Assembly (NCBI GenBank): GCA_029260825.1
Contig: JAJDCM010000144.1
Coordinates: forward strand, 1 to 49,447
Direction of reading: 5' to 3'
From: Planctomycetota bacterium
Lineage (GTDB): Bacteria > Planctomycetota > JACOTG01 > JAJDCM01
Length of the DNA stretch: 49,447 bases
Position numbers and translations under genes: made by a program. Shown one piece after another: positions 17,342 to 25,123 of this stretch (position 1 is the stretch's first letter; every line of letters starts with the position of its first letter). A model generated the notes under the pieces. That model saw only the letters and a list, made by a program, of their open reading frames with translations, was not told where the DNA came from and made no database searches.

Positions 17342-19276
17342 ATGTCACGACTCAGTTTTTCGAATCTTCCTCTCCGAACCGCCGTTCTTTTTCTGTTCCT
17401 CGTCGTCGCCACCTGGAGCTCATCTTCACGGATCCACGCTCAGGCGAAAGACCTCGGTTGGTCCGGATACACCAGTTCGGATGAGCTCAATTCGACCCTG
17501 GCCGAGATCGTGCAACAAAACGCCGATCGAGCACGGCTCCGACAGATCGGGACTTCGGGAGAAGGGCGCCCGCTCTGGATGGTGGAAATCGGAAGGAGAG
17601 ACCGGAGGAATCCCGACGAGCGGCCCGCTCTTCTGGTGGTCGCCGGCGTTGACGGAACCCACCTTCCCGGAACCGAAGCCTGTCTCTCTCTCATCAAGAA
17701 CGCGCTCACCCGCAACGATCCCGCCCAAGAAGAAGAAAGCGGCAGTCCCGATTTTTCCACACTGCTCTCAAAGAACACCCTTTACGTGATTCCACGCATC
17801 AATCCGGATGTCACCGAACATCTCTTCCGCTGGCCGCTCTCCGACCGAAAGACCAACACCCGTCCCGTCGACAACGACCGGGACGGGACAACCGATGAGG
17901 ATGGTCCGGAGGATTTGAACGGGGACGGAGTCATTACATCGATGCGAAAAAGGGACCCCGCGGGTTCGGAGATGGCCCACGAGAAAGATCCCCGTCTTCA
18001 CAAGAAATCCAGCCAGACAAAAGGAGAAGTTTCAACCTACAAGATCTATCCCGAGGGAATCGACAACGATGGAGACGGAGAGATCAATGAAGACGGACCG
18101 GGCGGTGTCGAACTCAATCGCAACTTCCCTTTTCAGTATGACCTTCATGATCCTGCAACAGGACCTCATCAAATCTCCGAACCGGAGTCCCGGGCTCTGG
18201 CGGATTTCTTCCTTTCACACCGGAACATCGCAGCCGTCCTCGTCTACGGCCCGGAAGATAACCTCGTAGCCGGAACAAAATCCACCCGGGGAAGCGGAGG
18301 ACCATCATCCGGAGGACCGCGCGCAGGAACTCGTGCTGGGCGGGGAGAAGCTGCCCGATCTGGCTTCGGAGGGAGACAACCGGTGACGTCCATCGCGGCA
18401 GACGACCTCCCGTACTTCACCTACATGGCGGAAAAATATCAAGAGATCACGAAAGCGACCGGGAAATCCGTCCCGTCCCCTGCAGGATCCTTCTTGAATT
18501 GGGTGTACTATCACTATGGAATTCCCGGCCTGGGAGCCTCCATCTGGTCCGGTCCGCCCAAGAAAACGGAGGAGCCCGACGAGGTCAAAGAAGGCGACTC
18601 GCCAGACCCCAAGGAGCCTGAAGCAAGGCCCGGAAGACAGGAAGGGGAGCGAGGAGATCGAGAATTCGGCGGGCGGGGAAGAGGAAGACGTGGAGGCCGA
18701 GGAGCCCCACCGATGCCGCCTTCCGCCGGAGGTGACTCGCCAGACGAAGATCAGCAATGGCTCGCCTACTCGACCGATCGACTTCTAGGGGAAGGTTTTG
18801 TCGATTGGTCACCCTATGATCATCCGACTCTTGGCGAAGTTGAAATCGGCGGATTCGTTCCGTTCCTGCGACTCAACCCGCCGGCGGACGACATCACCCC
18901 CCTTCTCGATTCTCAGGTTCGCTTCGTGTGGACCCTGATGGGCCTCCTCCCGAACGTTTCGGTGGAGAAAACCGATGTCGTCGAGAAAGGGTCCGGACTC
19001 TTCGAGGTCAACGTTACCGTGCGAAATAACGGCTACTTGCCAACGGCCCTTCGCCATGGCCTCGCGACCCGTCAGATGAGGCCCATCCAGGTCGAACTCC
19101 TTCTGGGAGAACAGAAACTCCTTGCCGGCGATGCAAAAAGGCGCATCGATCGCCTGGAAGGGTCCGGAAAAACCAGCGACCATTCCTGGCTCATCCAGGG
19201 AAAGAAAGGATCTTCCGTCCTCATCAAAGTGACCTCTCGCAAAGGCGGGTCATCCCGAGTGGAGGTCAGGCTGTGA
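17342..19276 (+). CDS. Secreted M14-family carboxypeptidase homologue lacking catalytic residues
   Basis: Exported protein of 644 residues with an N-terminal signal peptide (about 1-34, ending I-H-A-Q-A). It has the M14 zinc-carboxypeptidase fold: the substrate-site motif E-L-N-R-N-F-P and two Asp/Gly-rich calcium-loop-like insertions (D-N-D-R-D-G-T-T-D-E-D-G and I-D-N-D-G-D-G-E-I-N-E-D-G). Against the next gene, the zinc motif H-G-N-E is replaced by D-G-T-H, the third ligand His in S-Y-H-N by Gly in V-Y-G-P, and the catalytic Glu in F-T-N-E-L by A-S in L-G-A-S-I. All four key positions are lost, so it is probably a pseudoenzyme. A low-complexity charged and Gly/Arg-rich insert lies at about 400-470. 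The stop overlaps a GTG in the frame of the next gene. Confidence 0.87.
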   Translation: MSRLSFSNLPLRTAVLFLFLVVATWSSSSRIHAQAKDLGWSGYTSSDELNSTLAEIVQQNADRARLRQIGTSGEGRPLWMVEIGRRDRRNPDERPALLVVAGVDGTHLPGTEACLSLIKNALTRNDPAQEEESGSPDFSTLLSKNTLYVIPRINPDVTEHLFRWPLSDRKTNTRPVDNDRDGTTDEDGPEDLNGDGVITSMRKRDPAGSEMAHEKDPRLHKKSSQTKGEVSTYKIYPEGIDNDGDGEINEDGPGGVELNRNFPFQYDLHDPATGPHQISEPESRALADFFLSHRNIAAVLVYGPEDNLVAGTKSTRGSGGPSSGGPRAGTRAGRGEAARSGFGGRQPVTSIAADDLPYFTYMAEKYQEITKATGKSVPSPAGSFLNWVYYHYGIPGLGASIWSGPPKKTEEPDEVKEGDSPDPKEPEARPGRQEGERGDREFGGRGRGRRGGRGAPPMPPSAGGDSPDEDQQWLAYSTDRLLGEGFVDWSPYDHPTLGEVEIGGFVPFLRLNPPADDITPLLDSQVRFVWTLMGLLPNVSVEKTDVVEKGSGLFEVNVTVRNNGYLPTALRHGLATRQMRPIQVELLLGEQKLLAGDAKRRIDRLEGSGKTSDHSWLIQGKKGSSVLIKVTSRKGGSSRVEVRL

Positions 19277-19347
19277 AAACGAACTCTACCGTCCTGCGCG
19301 CCAACGCCCTTTCGAGCGTCGACTCTTCGAACCAAGGAAATTCCCCC

Positions 19348-21135
19348 ATGAGCATTGGAATTCGAATCTTCCTCCTTCTGGCCCTGATCGTTCCTCATTC
19401 AACGGGTCAACCGGCTGTCGCTGCCGACCGGGTAAAAGTCCCGCTCCGGTTTGACCACTTCTATGACTTTGAGGAACTGACCTCCGCCCTTCACTCCCTT
19501 GCCGAAGCTTACCCTCAACTTCTCGACCTTGCGTCCATCGGAAAAAGCTTCGAGGGACGAGACATGTGGTTGATGACCATTCACAACCCGAAGACGGGTC
19601 CGGAAATGGAAAAGGCCGCCATGTGGATCGACGGAAATATCCACGGAAACGAGGTTCAGGCCTCGGAAGTATGCCTCTATACCATCTGGTACTTGATGGA
19701 AAACTACGGAAGAATCGAGGAGATCACTCGAATTGTGGACGAACGGGTCTTTTATGTTCTTCCCTCCCAGAACCCGGACGGACGAGCACACTGGTTCAAC
19801 GCCCTGAACACTTCCAGTTCGAGTCGTAGCGGAAAAAAGCCCACCGATAATGACGGGGACGGGCTCTTCGATGAAGACGGATACGACGATCTAGATGGCG
19901 ACGGCGAGCTCTTGATGATGCGGAGAAAGAACGTGGATGGGCGATGGAGACCGTCTCACGACGATCCGCGTCTCATGGAACGCGCTCCCGCCGGTGAACC
20001 CGGCGGATACGATATTCTTGGATACGAAGGAATCGACAACGACGGTGACGGAAGGATCAACGAGGATGGCCCGGGAGGCTACGACCTCAACCGGAACTGG
20101 CCTTCCGACTGGGAGCCCGAGTACATCCAGTTCGGCGCAAGCGAATACCCACTTTGTCATCCGGAATCAAAGTCGATTTCACGGTTTATTCTTGCTCACC
20201 CCAACATTGCCGGAGTTCAGTCTTACCACAACACCGGCGGCATGATTCTTCGCGGCCCGGGCAGCCAGTCCTTCGGAAGTTACCCGCGCCAAGATGCTGC
20301 GGTGTATGACCTCCTCGGCGAGAAGGGAGAAAAGATCCTTCCCTACTATAAATACATGATCATCTGGAAGGATCTCTATACCGTCTATGGTGGATTCGTC
20401 AACTGGACCTATGAGGGTCTTGGAATCTTCTCCTTCACCAACGAACTCTTCTCAAGTAAAAAATACTATCACGACAAGAACGCCGAAAGGAGCCGGGGGG
20501 GAAACACAGAGAGGCTCAAATTTGACGATTGGCTCGAATTTGGTCATCAGTACGTGGAATGGAAACCTGCGACTCACCCCACCTACGGTGACATCGAGCT
20601 CGGAGGATGGAGACGAGAAACGGGCCGGGTTCCACCGGTCTGGATGCTCCAGGAAGAATGTCATCGAAATTTTGCGTTCACCGTTCTCCACGCCGATCAG
20701 ATGCCTCTCGTCTCCGTGAGAGAGATCACGGTCAAATCCCTCGACCAGGGAGTCCACGAAATTACCGCCACGGTGGAAAACACCCGGCTCATTCCGTCTG
20801 TCTCCGCCCGGGCCCGAGAGAAACGAATCGGACTTCCCGATTTCTTCTCGATCGAGAGCTTGGACCTCAAAGTTCTTTCCGGAGGCATCCTCACCAGTAA
20901 AGACTTCAACCGACTGAATGTTGTGGAATACCGCCCCGAACGAATCGCCATCGAAGGCGGAGTTTCCTCGGCAAAAGCAGGTGGTGGTGGAGGTTTCCGG
21001 GGCGGACGAGGAGGCGGTTCCGGGAGCTCGGGTCCCGTTACCGTACGCTGGTACGTCACCGGCAAGGGTACGGCAACCCTGCGTTACGAATCCCAAAAAG
21101 GTGGAGTCTCAACCGGCATCGTCACGATCAAATAA
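19348..21135 (+). CDS. Secreted M14-family zinc carboxypeptidase, catalytic residues intact
   Basis: Exported metallocarboxypeptidase that removes C-terminal or peptidoglycan-type residues; the exact substrate is unknown. The start is placed at the ATG 9 nt after AAGGA (19334-19338). It begins a clean signal peptide, M-S-I-G-I-R-I-F-L-L-L-A. A GTG at 19273 overlapping the previous stop is the alternative and would add 25 hydrophilic residues. Zinc ligands are intact: H-G-N-E in I-D-G-N-I-H-G-N-E and His in S-Y-H-N-T-G-G. The substrate motif is D-L-N-R-N-W-P and the catalytic Glu is in F-T-N-E-L. It carries the same calcium-loop-like insertions as its neighbour. A Gly-rich linker, G-G-G-G-G-F-R-G-G-R-G-G-G, precedes a terminal beta-domain. 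The two genes are a tandem duplicate in one operon. Confidence 0.9.
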   Translation: MSIGIRIFLLLALIVPHSTGQPAVAADRVKVPLRFDHFYDFEELTSALHSLAEAYPQLLDLASIGKSFEGRDMWLMTIHNPKTGPEMEKAAMWIDGNIHGNEVQASEVCLYTIWYLMENYGRIEEITRIVDERVFYVLPSQNPDGRAHWFNALNTSSSSRSGKKPTDNDGDGLFDEDGYDDLDGDGELLMMRRKNVDGRWRPSHDDPRLMERAPAGEPGGYDILGYEGIDNDGDGRINEDGPGGYDLNRNWPSDWEPEYIQFGASEYPLCHPESKSISRFILAHPNIAGVQSYHNTGGMILRGPGSQSFGSYPRQDAAVYDLLGEKGEKILPYYKYMIIWKDLYTVYGGFVNWTYEGLGIFSFTNELFSSKKYYHDKNAERSRGGNTERLKFDDWLEFGHQYVEWKPATHPTYGDIELGGWRRETGRVPPVWMLQEECHRNFAFTVLHADQMPLVSVREITVKSLDQGVHEITATVENTRLIPSVSARAREKRIGLPDFFSIESLDLKVLSGGILTSKDFNRLNVVEYRPERIAIEGGVSSAKAGGGGGFRGGRGGGSGSSGPVTVRWYVTGKGTATLRYESQKGGVSTGIVTIK

Positions 21136-21184
21136 GCGATCGGTCAGGAGAGACCGACTTGGGTGACGAACAAAACTGATGAGC

Positions 21185-21234
21185 AGGGGTGGCGAACAGG
21201 GCAGTGCTTGCTCTCTTCGCCGCTGCCCACCCCT
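21185..21234. terminator. Hairpin between convergent genes (M14 pair and tex)
   Basis: Arms AGGGGTG (21185-21191) and CACCCCT (21228-21234) pair perfectly, with an inner GGCAG/CTGCC stem. A second, smaller hairpin TCGGTC/GACCGA lies at 21140-21157. There is no clear T-run, so a factor-independent terminator is possible rather than proven. The distal arm touches the tex stop codon. Confidence 0.4.
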
Positions 21235-23435
21235 CAAGCTTGCTTCATGGACAGGGCAACTCGTCCCCGCTCTTGATCGACCTCGAGCACTTTGACCTTG
21301 ACGATTTGCCCGACCTTGACGAACTCTTTGGGATCCGCGACCCACTGGTCGCTGAGCTCCGAAATATGCACCAGGCCGTCTCTCTTCACCCCCACATCCA
21401 CGAACGCGCCGAAGTTGGTGACGTTCGAAACCCGACCTTCTAGCTGCATCCCTACCGTGAGATCATCCACCGACTGAACATCGTCTCGCCACTCCGGTGA
21501 TTTGAACTCGGGCCGTGGATCTCGCCCCGGCCGCTCGAGCTCCGCCTTGATGTCTTCCAGGGTATAGAGACCAAGCCCCTGCTCTTCGTCTTCGTAGCGC
21601 TGAAGATTGAGACGAGAGACCTGTTCTGCATTCCCGACGAGATCCTCCATCGAAACGGAAAGCTCCTGGCACATCTCTTTGACAAGCTTGTATCGTTCCG
21701 GATGCACCGCCGTCTGATCCAGTGGATGATCCCCACCTCGAACCCGCAGGAAACCGGCAGATAGCTCGAAGGTCTTGGGACCGAACCCGGCAACCTTCAG
21801 GACGGCCCGACGTGACGGGAACGGCCCGTTCTCATCCCGATGAGCGACCACGTTGCGGGCAAGTCGATCACTCAAGCCGGAGACTCTTCGAAGAAGGGAG
21901 ACCGAGGCCGAATTGAGTTCGACTCCCACTCTGTTCACGATTCGCTCCACGGCAGCATCAAGCTCATTGGAAAGACTTCGCTGGTTCACATCATGTTGAT
22001 ATTGCCCGACGCCAAGAGACTTGGGCTCGATCTTGACCAGCTCGGCAAGCGGATCCTGAAGTCGCCTCGCGATGGAAACCGCACCGCGAATGGTCACATC
22101 ATGATCGGGAAGCTCTTCCCTTGCCAGGGCAGAAGAAGAGTAAATCGAAGCGCCGGTTTCGGGGACAATCGCCACGATAACCTCGGTAAAGCCCGCCTCT
22201 TTCAGAACCCCCCGGGTAAAGATCTCGGTCTCGCGACTTCCGGTACCATTTCCGATGGCGATTGCGTGAAGCCCGTGCTCCTTGACGCAACGAAGAATCA
22301 TCGATTTGGCCTGGGCTTCTTTCAGGACAGGAGGAACCGGATAGATGACTCCCGTCGTCCCGACCTTTCCCGTGCCATCAACCACCGCAACCTTGCATCC
22401 CGTTCTGTAGCCCGGGTCAAGCCCCATGACCGAAAGCTGCCCGATCGGGGATTGCATGAGCAACGCTTCCAGGTTTTCTCGGAAGACTCCGATCGCCTCC
22501 GATTCGGCACGCTCTCGAACCTCACTCCGAACTTCGTTTTCGATCGAGGGACGAAGAAGACGCCGGTAGCCGTCGATCGTTGCCTGATGGACATGCTCAC
22601 CGCACGGAGTCTGAAGGGGAACATCCCAGGATCTTGAAAGCCGATCCATCTCCGCGTCATCGTCCATCTCAAGATCCGATACGAGGAAGCCCTCCCGCTC
22701 TCCCCGCAAGATGGCAAGAAAACGATGGGATGGAATTCGAGATGACGACTCGGAGTGATCGAAGTAGTCTCGATAGACCTCTCCCTCGTTTTCCTTCCCG
22801 CCGATCACCCGCACTCGAAGAGTGGATTCAGAGGCCATCGCATCTCGCAACCGGGATCGGTGCTCCGCGATTTCAACCACGCTCTCGGCGAGAATATCCC
22901 TGGCTCCGGCCAGCGCAGCCGCAACGTCGGCGACGCCGTTTTCCTCGCTCACAAATCCGGAGGCGAGAGTTTCTGGATCTTCTCTGCCCGGCGCCTTATC
23001 CAGGAGCAAATCCGCCAGGGGCTCAAGCCCCCTCTCCCTCGCCATCTGAGCTCGGGTCCTTCGCTTTTTCTTGAAAGGAAGATAGAGGTCCTCGAGCTCT
23101 CGTTTGGTGGTAACTGCTCCAAGAGCCTTCGCTAGCTCCGGCGTCAGCTTTCCTTGGTCTTCGATGGTTGAGATCACCGCATCCCGGCGTTGAGAAAGCT
23201 CCAGGAAGTAGTCTCGCTCCTTGGCAATCACCTCGAGCTGCTCATCGACGAGCCCCGCGGTTGCTTCCTTTCGATAGCGAGCCACAAAAGGAACGGTGGA
23301 TCCTTCGGCGAAGAGCCAGGCCGCGGCTGAGATCTGCTGCGGACGGCACCCAACACTCTCTGCAATGATACTGGTGAACCGGTCCTCCAAGACCGCGGTC
23401 TTGGCGTCCGTGGGTAGTTCGGTTTTTGTCGACAT
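21234..23435 (-). CDS. tex: Tex-family RNA-binding transcription accessory protein
   Basis: Cytoplasmic nucleic-acid-binding protein of 733 residues, slightly shorter than typical Tex (about 770-790). In order: the N-terminal helical Tex domain (from about 25), a YqgF/RNase H-like domain (around 336, G-L-D-P-G-Y-R-T-G-C-K), tandem helix-hairpin-helix motifs (about 545-590, V-A-G-F-G-P-K-T-F), and a C-terminal S1 RNA-binding domain (about 661-733, G-A-F-V-D-V-G-V and L-V-H-I-S-E-L-S). Tex influences transcription and is implicated in toxin expression and stress fitness in several bacteria. Monocistronic here, divergent from the persulfide dioxygenase gene. An ATG start is used. Confidence 0.95.
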   Translation of the reverse strand: MSTKTELPTDAKTAVLEDRFTSIIAESVGCRPQQISAAAWLFAEGSTVPFVARYRKEATAGLVDEQLEVIAKERDYFLELSQRRDAVISTIEDQGKLTPELAKALGAVTTKRELEDLYLPFKKKRRTRAQMARERGLEPLADLLLDKAPGREDPETLASGFVSEENGVADVAAALAGARDILAESVVEIAEHRSRLRDAMASESTLRVRVIGGKENEGEVYRDYFDHSESSSRIPSHRFLAILRGEREGFLVSDLEMDDDAEMDRLSRSWDVPLQTPCGEHVHQATIDGYRRLLRPSIENEVRSEVRERAESEAIGVFRENLEALLMQSPIGQLSVMGLDPGYRTGCKVAVVDGTGKVGTTGVIYPVPPVLKEAQAKSMILRCVKEHGLHAIAIGNGTGSRETEIFTRGVLKEAGFTEVIVAIVPETGASIYSSSALAREELPDHDVTIRGAVSIARRLQDPLAELVKIEPKSLGVGQYQHDVNQRSLSNELDAAVERIVNRVGVELNSASVSLLRRVSGLSDRLARNVVAHRDENGPFPSRRAVLKVAGFGPKTFELSAGFLRVRGGDHPLDQTAVHPERYKLVKEMCQELSVSMEDLVGNAEQVSRLNLQRYEDEEQGLGLYTLEDIKAELERPGRDPRPEFKSPEWRDDVQSVDDLTVGMQLEGRVSNVTNFGAFVDVGVKRDGLVHISELSDQWVADPKEFVKVGQIVKVKVLEVDQERGRVALSMKQA

Positions 23436-23555
23436 GAGCGGAAGCCTCCTTTCTCACCTCATCCTGACAGGCAGAACGAAAAGATCAAGGGAGCGTTGGA
23501 GCGCCTCCTTGGTCCGAAGATGAGGGCTCCTGAGCCGGAAAAAGGAGGAGAAGCT

Positions 23556-23583
23556 TTGCGATATTCGACCCAAGCCGGATAAT
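23556..23583 (+). promoter_or_regulatory. Candidate sigma-70 promoter for the persulfide dioxygenase gene
   Basis: TTGCGA (23556-23561) and GATAAT (23578-23583) are separated by 16 nt and lie 56 nt before the ATG. This is a reasonable housekeeping-type promoter by inspection, with no experimental support. Confidence 0.4.
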
Positions 23584-23638
23584 ACTCGGGGTTTCAGAGG
23601 GAGTCCGGTCTTCAAGAATTTCTTAACGAGGTTGAGTC

Positions 23639-25045
23639 ATGTTCTTTCAAAATCGATTCGTGCCAGGTCTTGCCGTCAATACGTACTTGATCGGCGATGA
23701 TGGCACCCGGGAATGCGCGGTCATCGATCCCACCCGGGACGTGGATGAGATCATTCGCATGGCCGCAGCCTCCAACATGAAGATCCGACACATCCTCGAG
23801 ACCCACGTTCACGCCGATTTCGTGAGCGGGGCGGTGGAGCTGAAGGCACGCCTTCCCCATGAGGTCACCATTCATTGCTCAGCGATGGGTGGACCCGATT
23901 GGACACCGGCTTACGCCGACCACAAAGTCGAGGAAGGCAACGAGATCGAGATGGGGTCTCTGCGACTTCGAGCGCTCCATACTCCCGGACACACTCCGGA
24001 ACACGTCAGCTGGGCGCTCTTTGACGATTCCCGCTCCAAAGAAATCCCCTGGCTCCTCTTCACCGGGGACTGCGTCTTCATCGGCGATGTGGGTCGCCCC
24101 GATCTTCTCGGGGAGCAAGCTCGGGTTGCCCTTGGAGAACAGCTTTACAAGAGCGTCTTCGAGCGGCTCGATCGCTTTCCTGATTTTACCGAAGTGTTCC
24201 CCGGTCATGGTGCCGGCTCTCTCTGCGGAAAAGCGATTGGCTCCCGCAACTCCTCGACTCTCGGCTTCGAGCGACGCTTCAGTCCGGCATTCCAGAAGAA
24301 GGGGCAAACCGAATGGATCGACGACCTGCTCGATGGAATGCCAAAGAGCCCGCCCTACTTCTCCCGGATGAAAAAGATCAATCGAGAAGGGCCTCCGGTT
24401 CTGGGGGCAACTCTTCCCCAGCTTGCGGCTCTTTCGGTTGAAGCGGTGACTCAGCACCAAGCAAAAAGCCTGGTCGTTGACGTGCGGCCGGCGGCTGATT
24501 TTGCAAGAGCTCATATTCCGGGGGCAGTGAATATTCCTCTGAGCCCCACGTTCTCAACCTGGGCAGGTTGGGTCCTTCCGCCGGCAACGCCGTTGATCCT
24601 TGTCCTTCCGGACCCGGAGAAAAGGGCGGAAGCTTGTACCCATCTCATCCGGGTCGGGTACGACGACATCACCGGCTTCCTCGACGGCGGGATGGAGGCG
24701 TGGCAGTCTCAAGGAAAAAACGTCAGCGAGCTTCCGACCCAGACCGTGGAAGACTTGCGAGAAACGCTCGATCAAGACCCGGCCAGCCTCACCGTTCTGG
24801 ATGTGCGTTCAACGGGCGAGTGGAATCAAGGTCACATCGATAGCGCTACCCACTGTCAGCTCGGAACGGTCGAAGACCCAACGAGCAAACTATCCGATGA
24901 CAAGCCGGTCGCCATCATTTGTGGATCGGGATACCGCTCTTCCATCGCCGCGTCGCTCGCTCTTCGGAGCGGTCGAAAGAACGTGATCAACGTCGCCGGA
25001 GGAATGGGAGCATGGAACAAGATGGGGCTACCAACGAAGGTCTAA
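23639..25045 (+). CDS. Persulfide dioxygenase-rhodanese fusion (ETHE1/CstB-like)
   Basis: Predicted sulfide-detoxification enzyme of 468 residues. The metallo-beta-lactamase-fold N-terminus (about 1-250) has the metal motif H-V-H-A-D (H56, H58, D60), then H-T-P-G-H-T-P-E-H and T-G-D-C-V-F-I-G-D-V-G-R-P-D. This is the Fe(II) persulfide dioxygenase pattern. Two rhodanese modules follow. The first (about 270-365) has no cysteine where the active-site loop should be (L-I-L-V-L-P-D-P-E-K-R). The second (about 375-465) has a complete loop, C-G-S-G-Y-R-S, with Cys428. The fusion can oxidise glutathione or protein persulfide and shuttle sulfur to or from thiosulfate. Cytoplasmic; a single-gene unit divergent from tex. 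Start ATG with GAGG upstream. Confidence 0.92.
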   Translation: MFFQNRFVPGLAVNTYLIGDDGTRECAVIDPTRDVDEIIRMAAASNMKIRHILETHVHADFVSGAVELKARLPHEVTIHCSAMGGPDWTPAYADHKVEEGNEIEMGSLRLRALHTPGHTPEHVSWALFDDSRSKEIPWLLFTGDCVFIGDVGRPDLLGEQARVALGEQLYKSVFERLDRFPDFTEVFPGHGAGSLCGKAIGSRNSSTLGFERRFSPAFQKKGQTEWIDDLLDGMPKSPPYFSRMKKINREGPPVLGATLPQLAALSVEAVTQHQAKSLVVDVRPAADFARAHIPGAVNIPLSPTFSTWAGWVLPPATPLILVLPDPEKRAEACTHLIRVGYDDITGFLDGGMEAWQSQGKNVSELPTQTVEDLRETLDQDPASLTVLDVRSTGEWNQGHIDSATHCQLGTVEDPTSKLSDDKPVAIICGSGYRSSIAASLALRSGRKNVINVAGGMGAWNKMGLPTKV

Positions 25046-25062
25046 AAGCCCAAGGAACAACA

Positions 25063-25113
25063 GCTTGCAAAGCATGCCGCGGGCAGAGCCGCGACATGCT
25101 CCTCCAGGCAAGC
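25063..25113. terminator. Nested hairpin between convergent genes
   Basis: Between the rhodanese fusion (ends 25045) and the FG-GAP protein (ends 25124) lies an extended inverted repeat. Outer arms are GCTTGC (25063-25068) and GCAAGC (25108-25113). Inner arms are GCATG-c-CGCGG (25072-25082) and CCGCG-a-CATGC (25089-25099), with a 6-nt loop. There is no strong T-run. Likely a bidirectional terminator or transcript-end stabiliser. Confidence 0.5.
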
Positions 25114-25123
25114 AACAAGAAGT

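Noticed and set aside
17850-18110. D-N-D-G-D-G segments as EF-hand or dockerin domains
   Set aside because: The same loops occur at equivalent places in both M14 proteins and fit an M14-subfamily insertion better than a dockerin, which would need a paired helical module.
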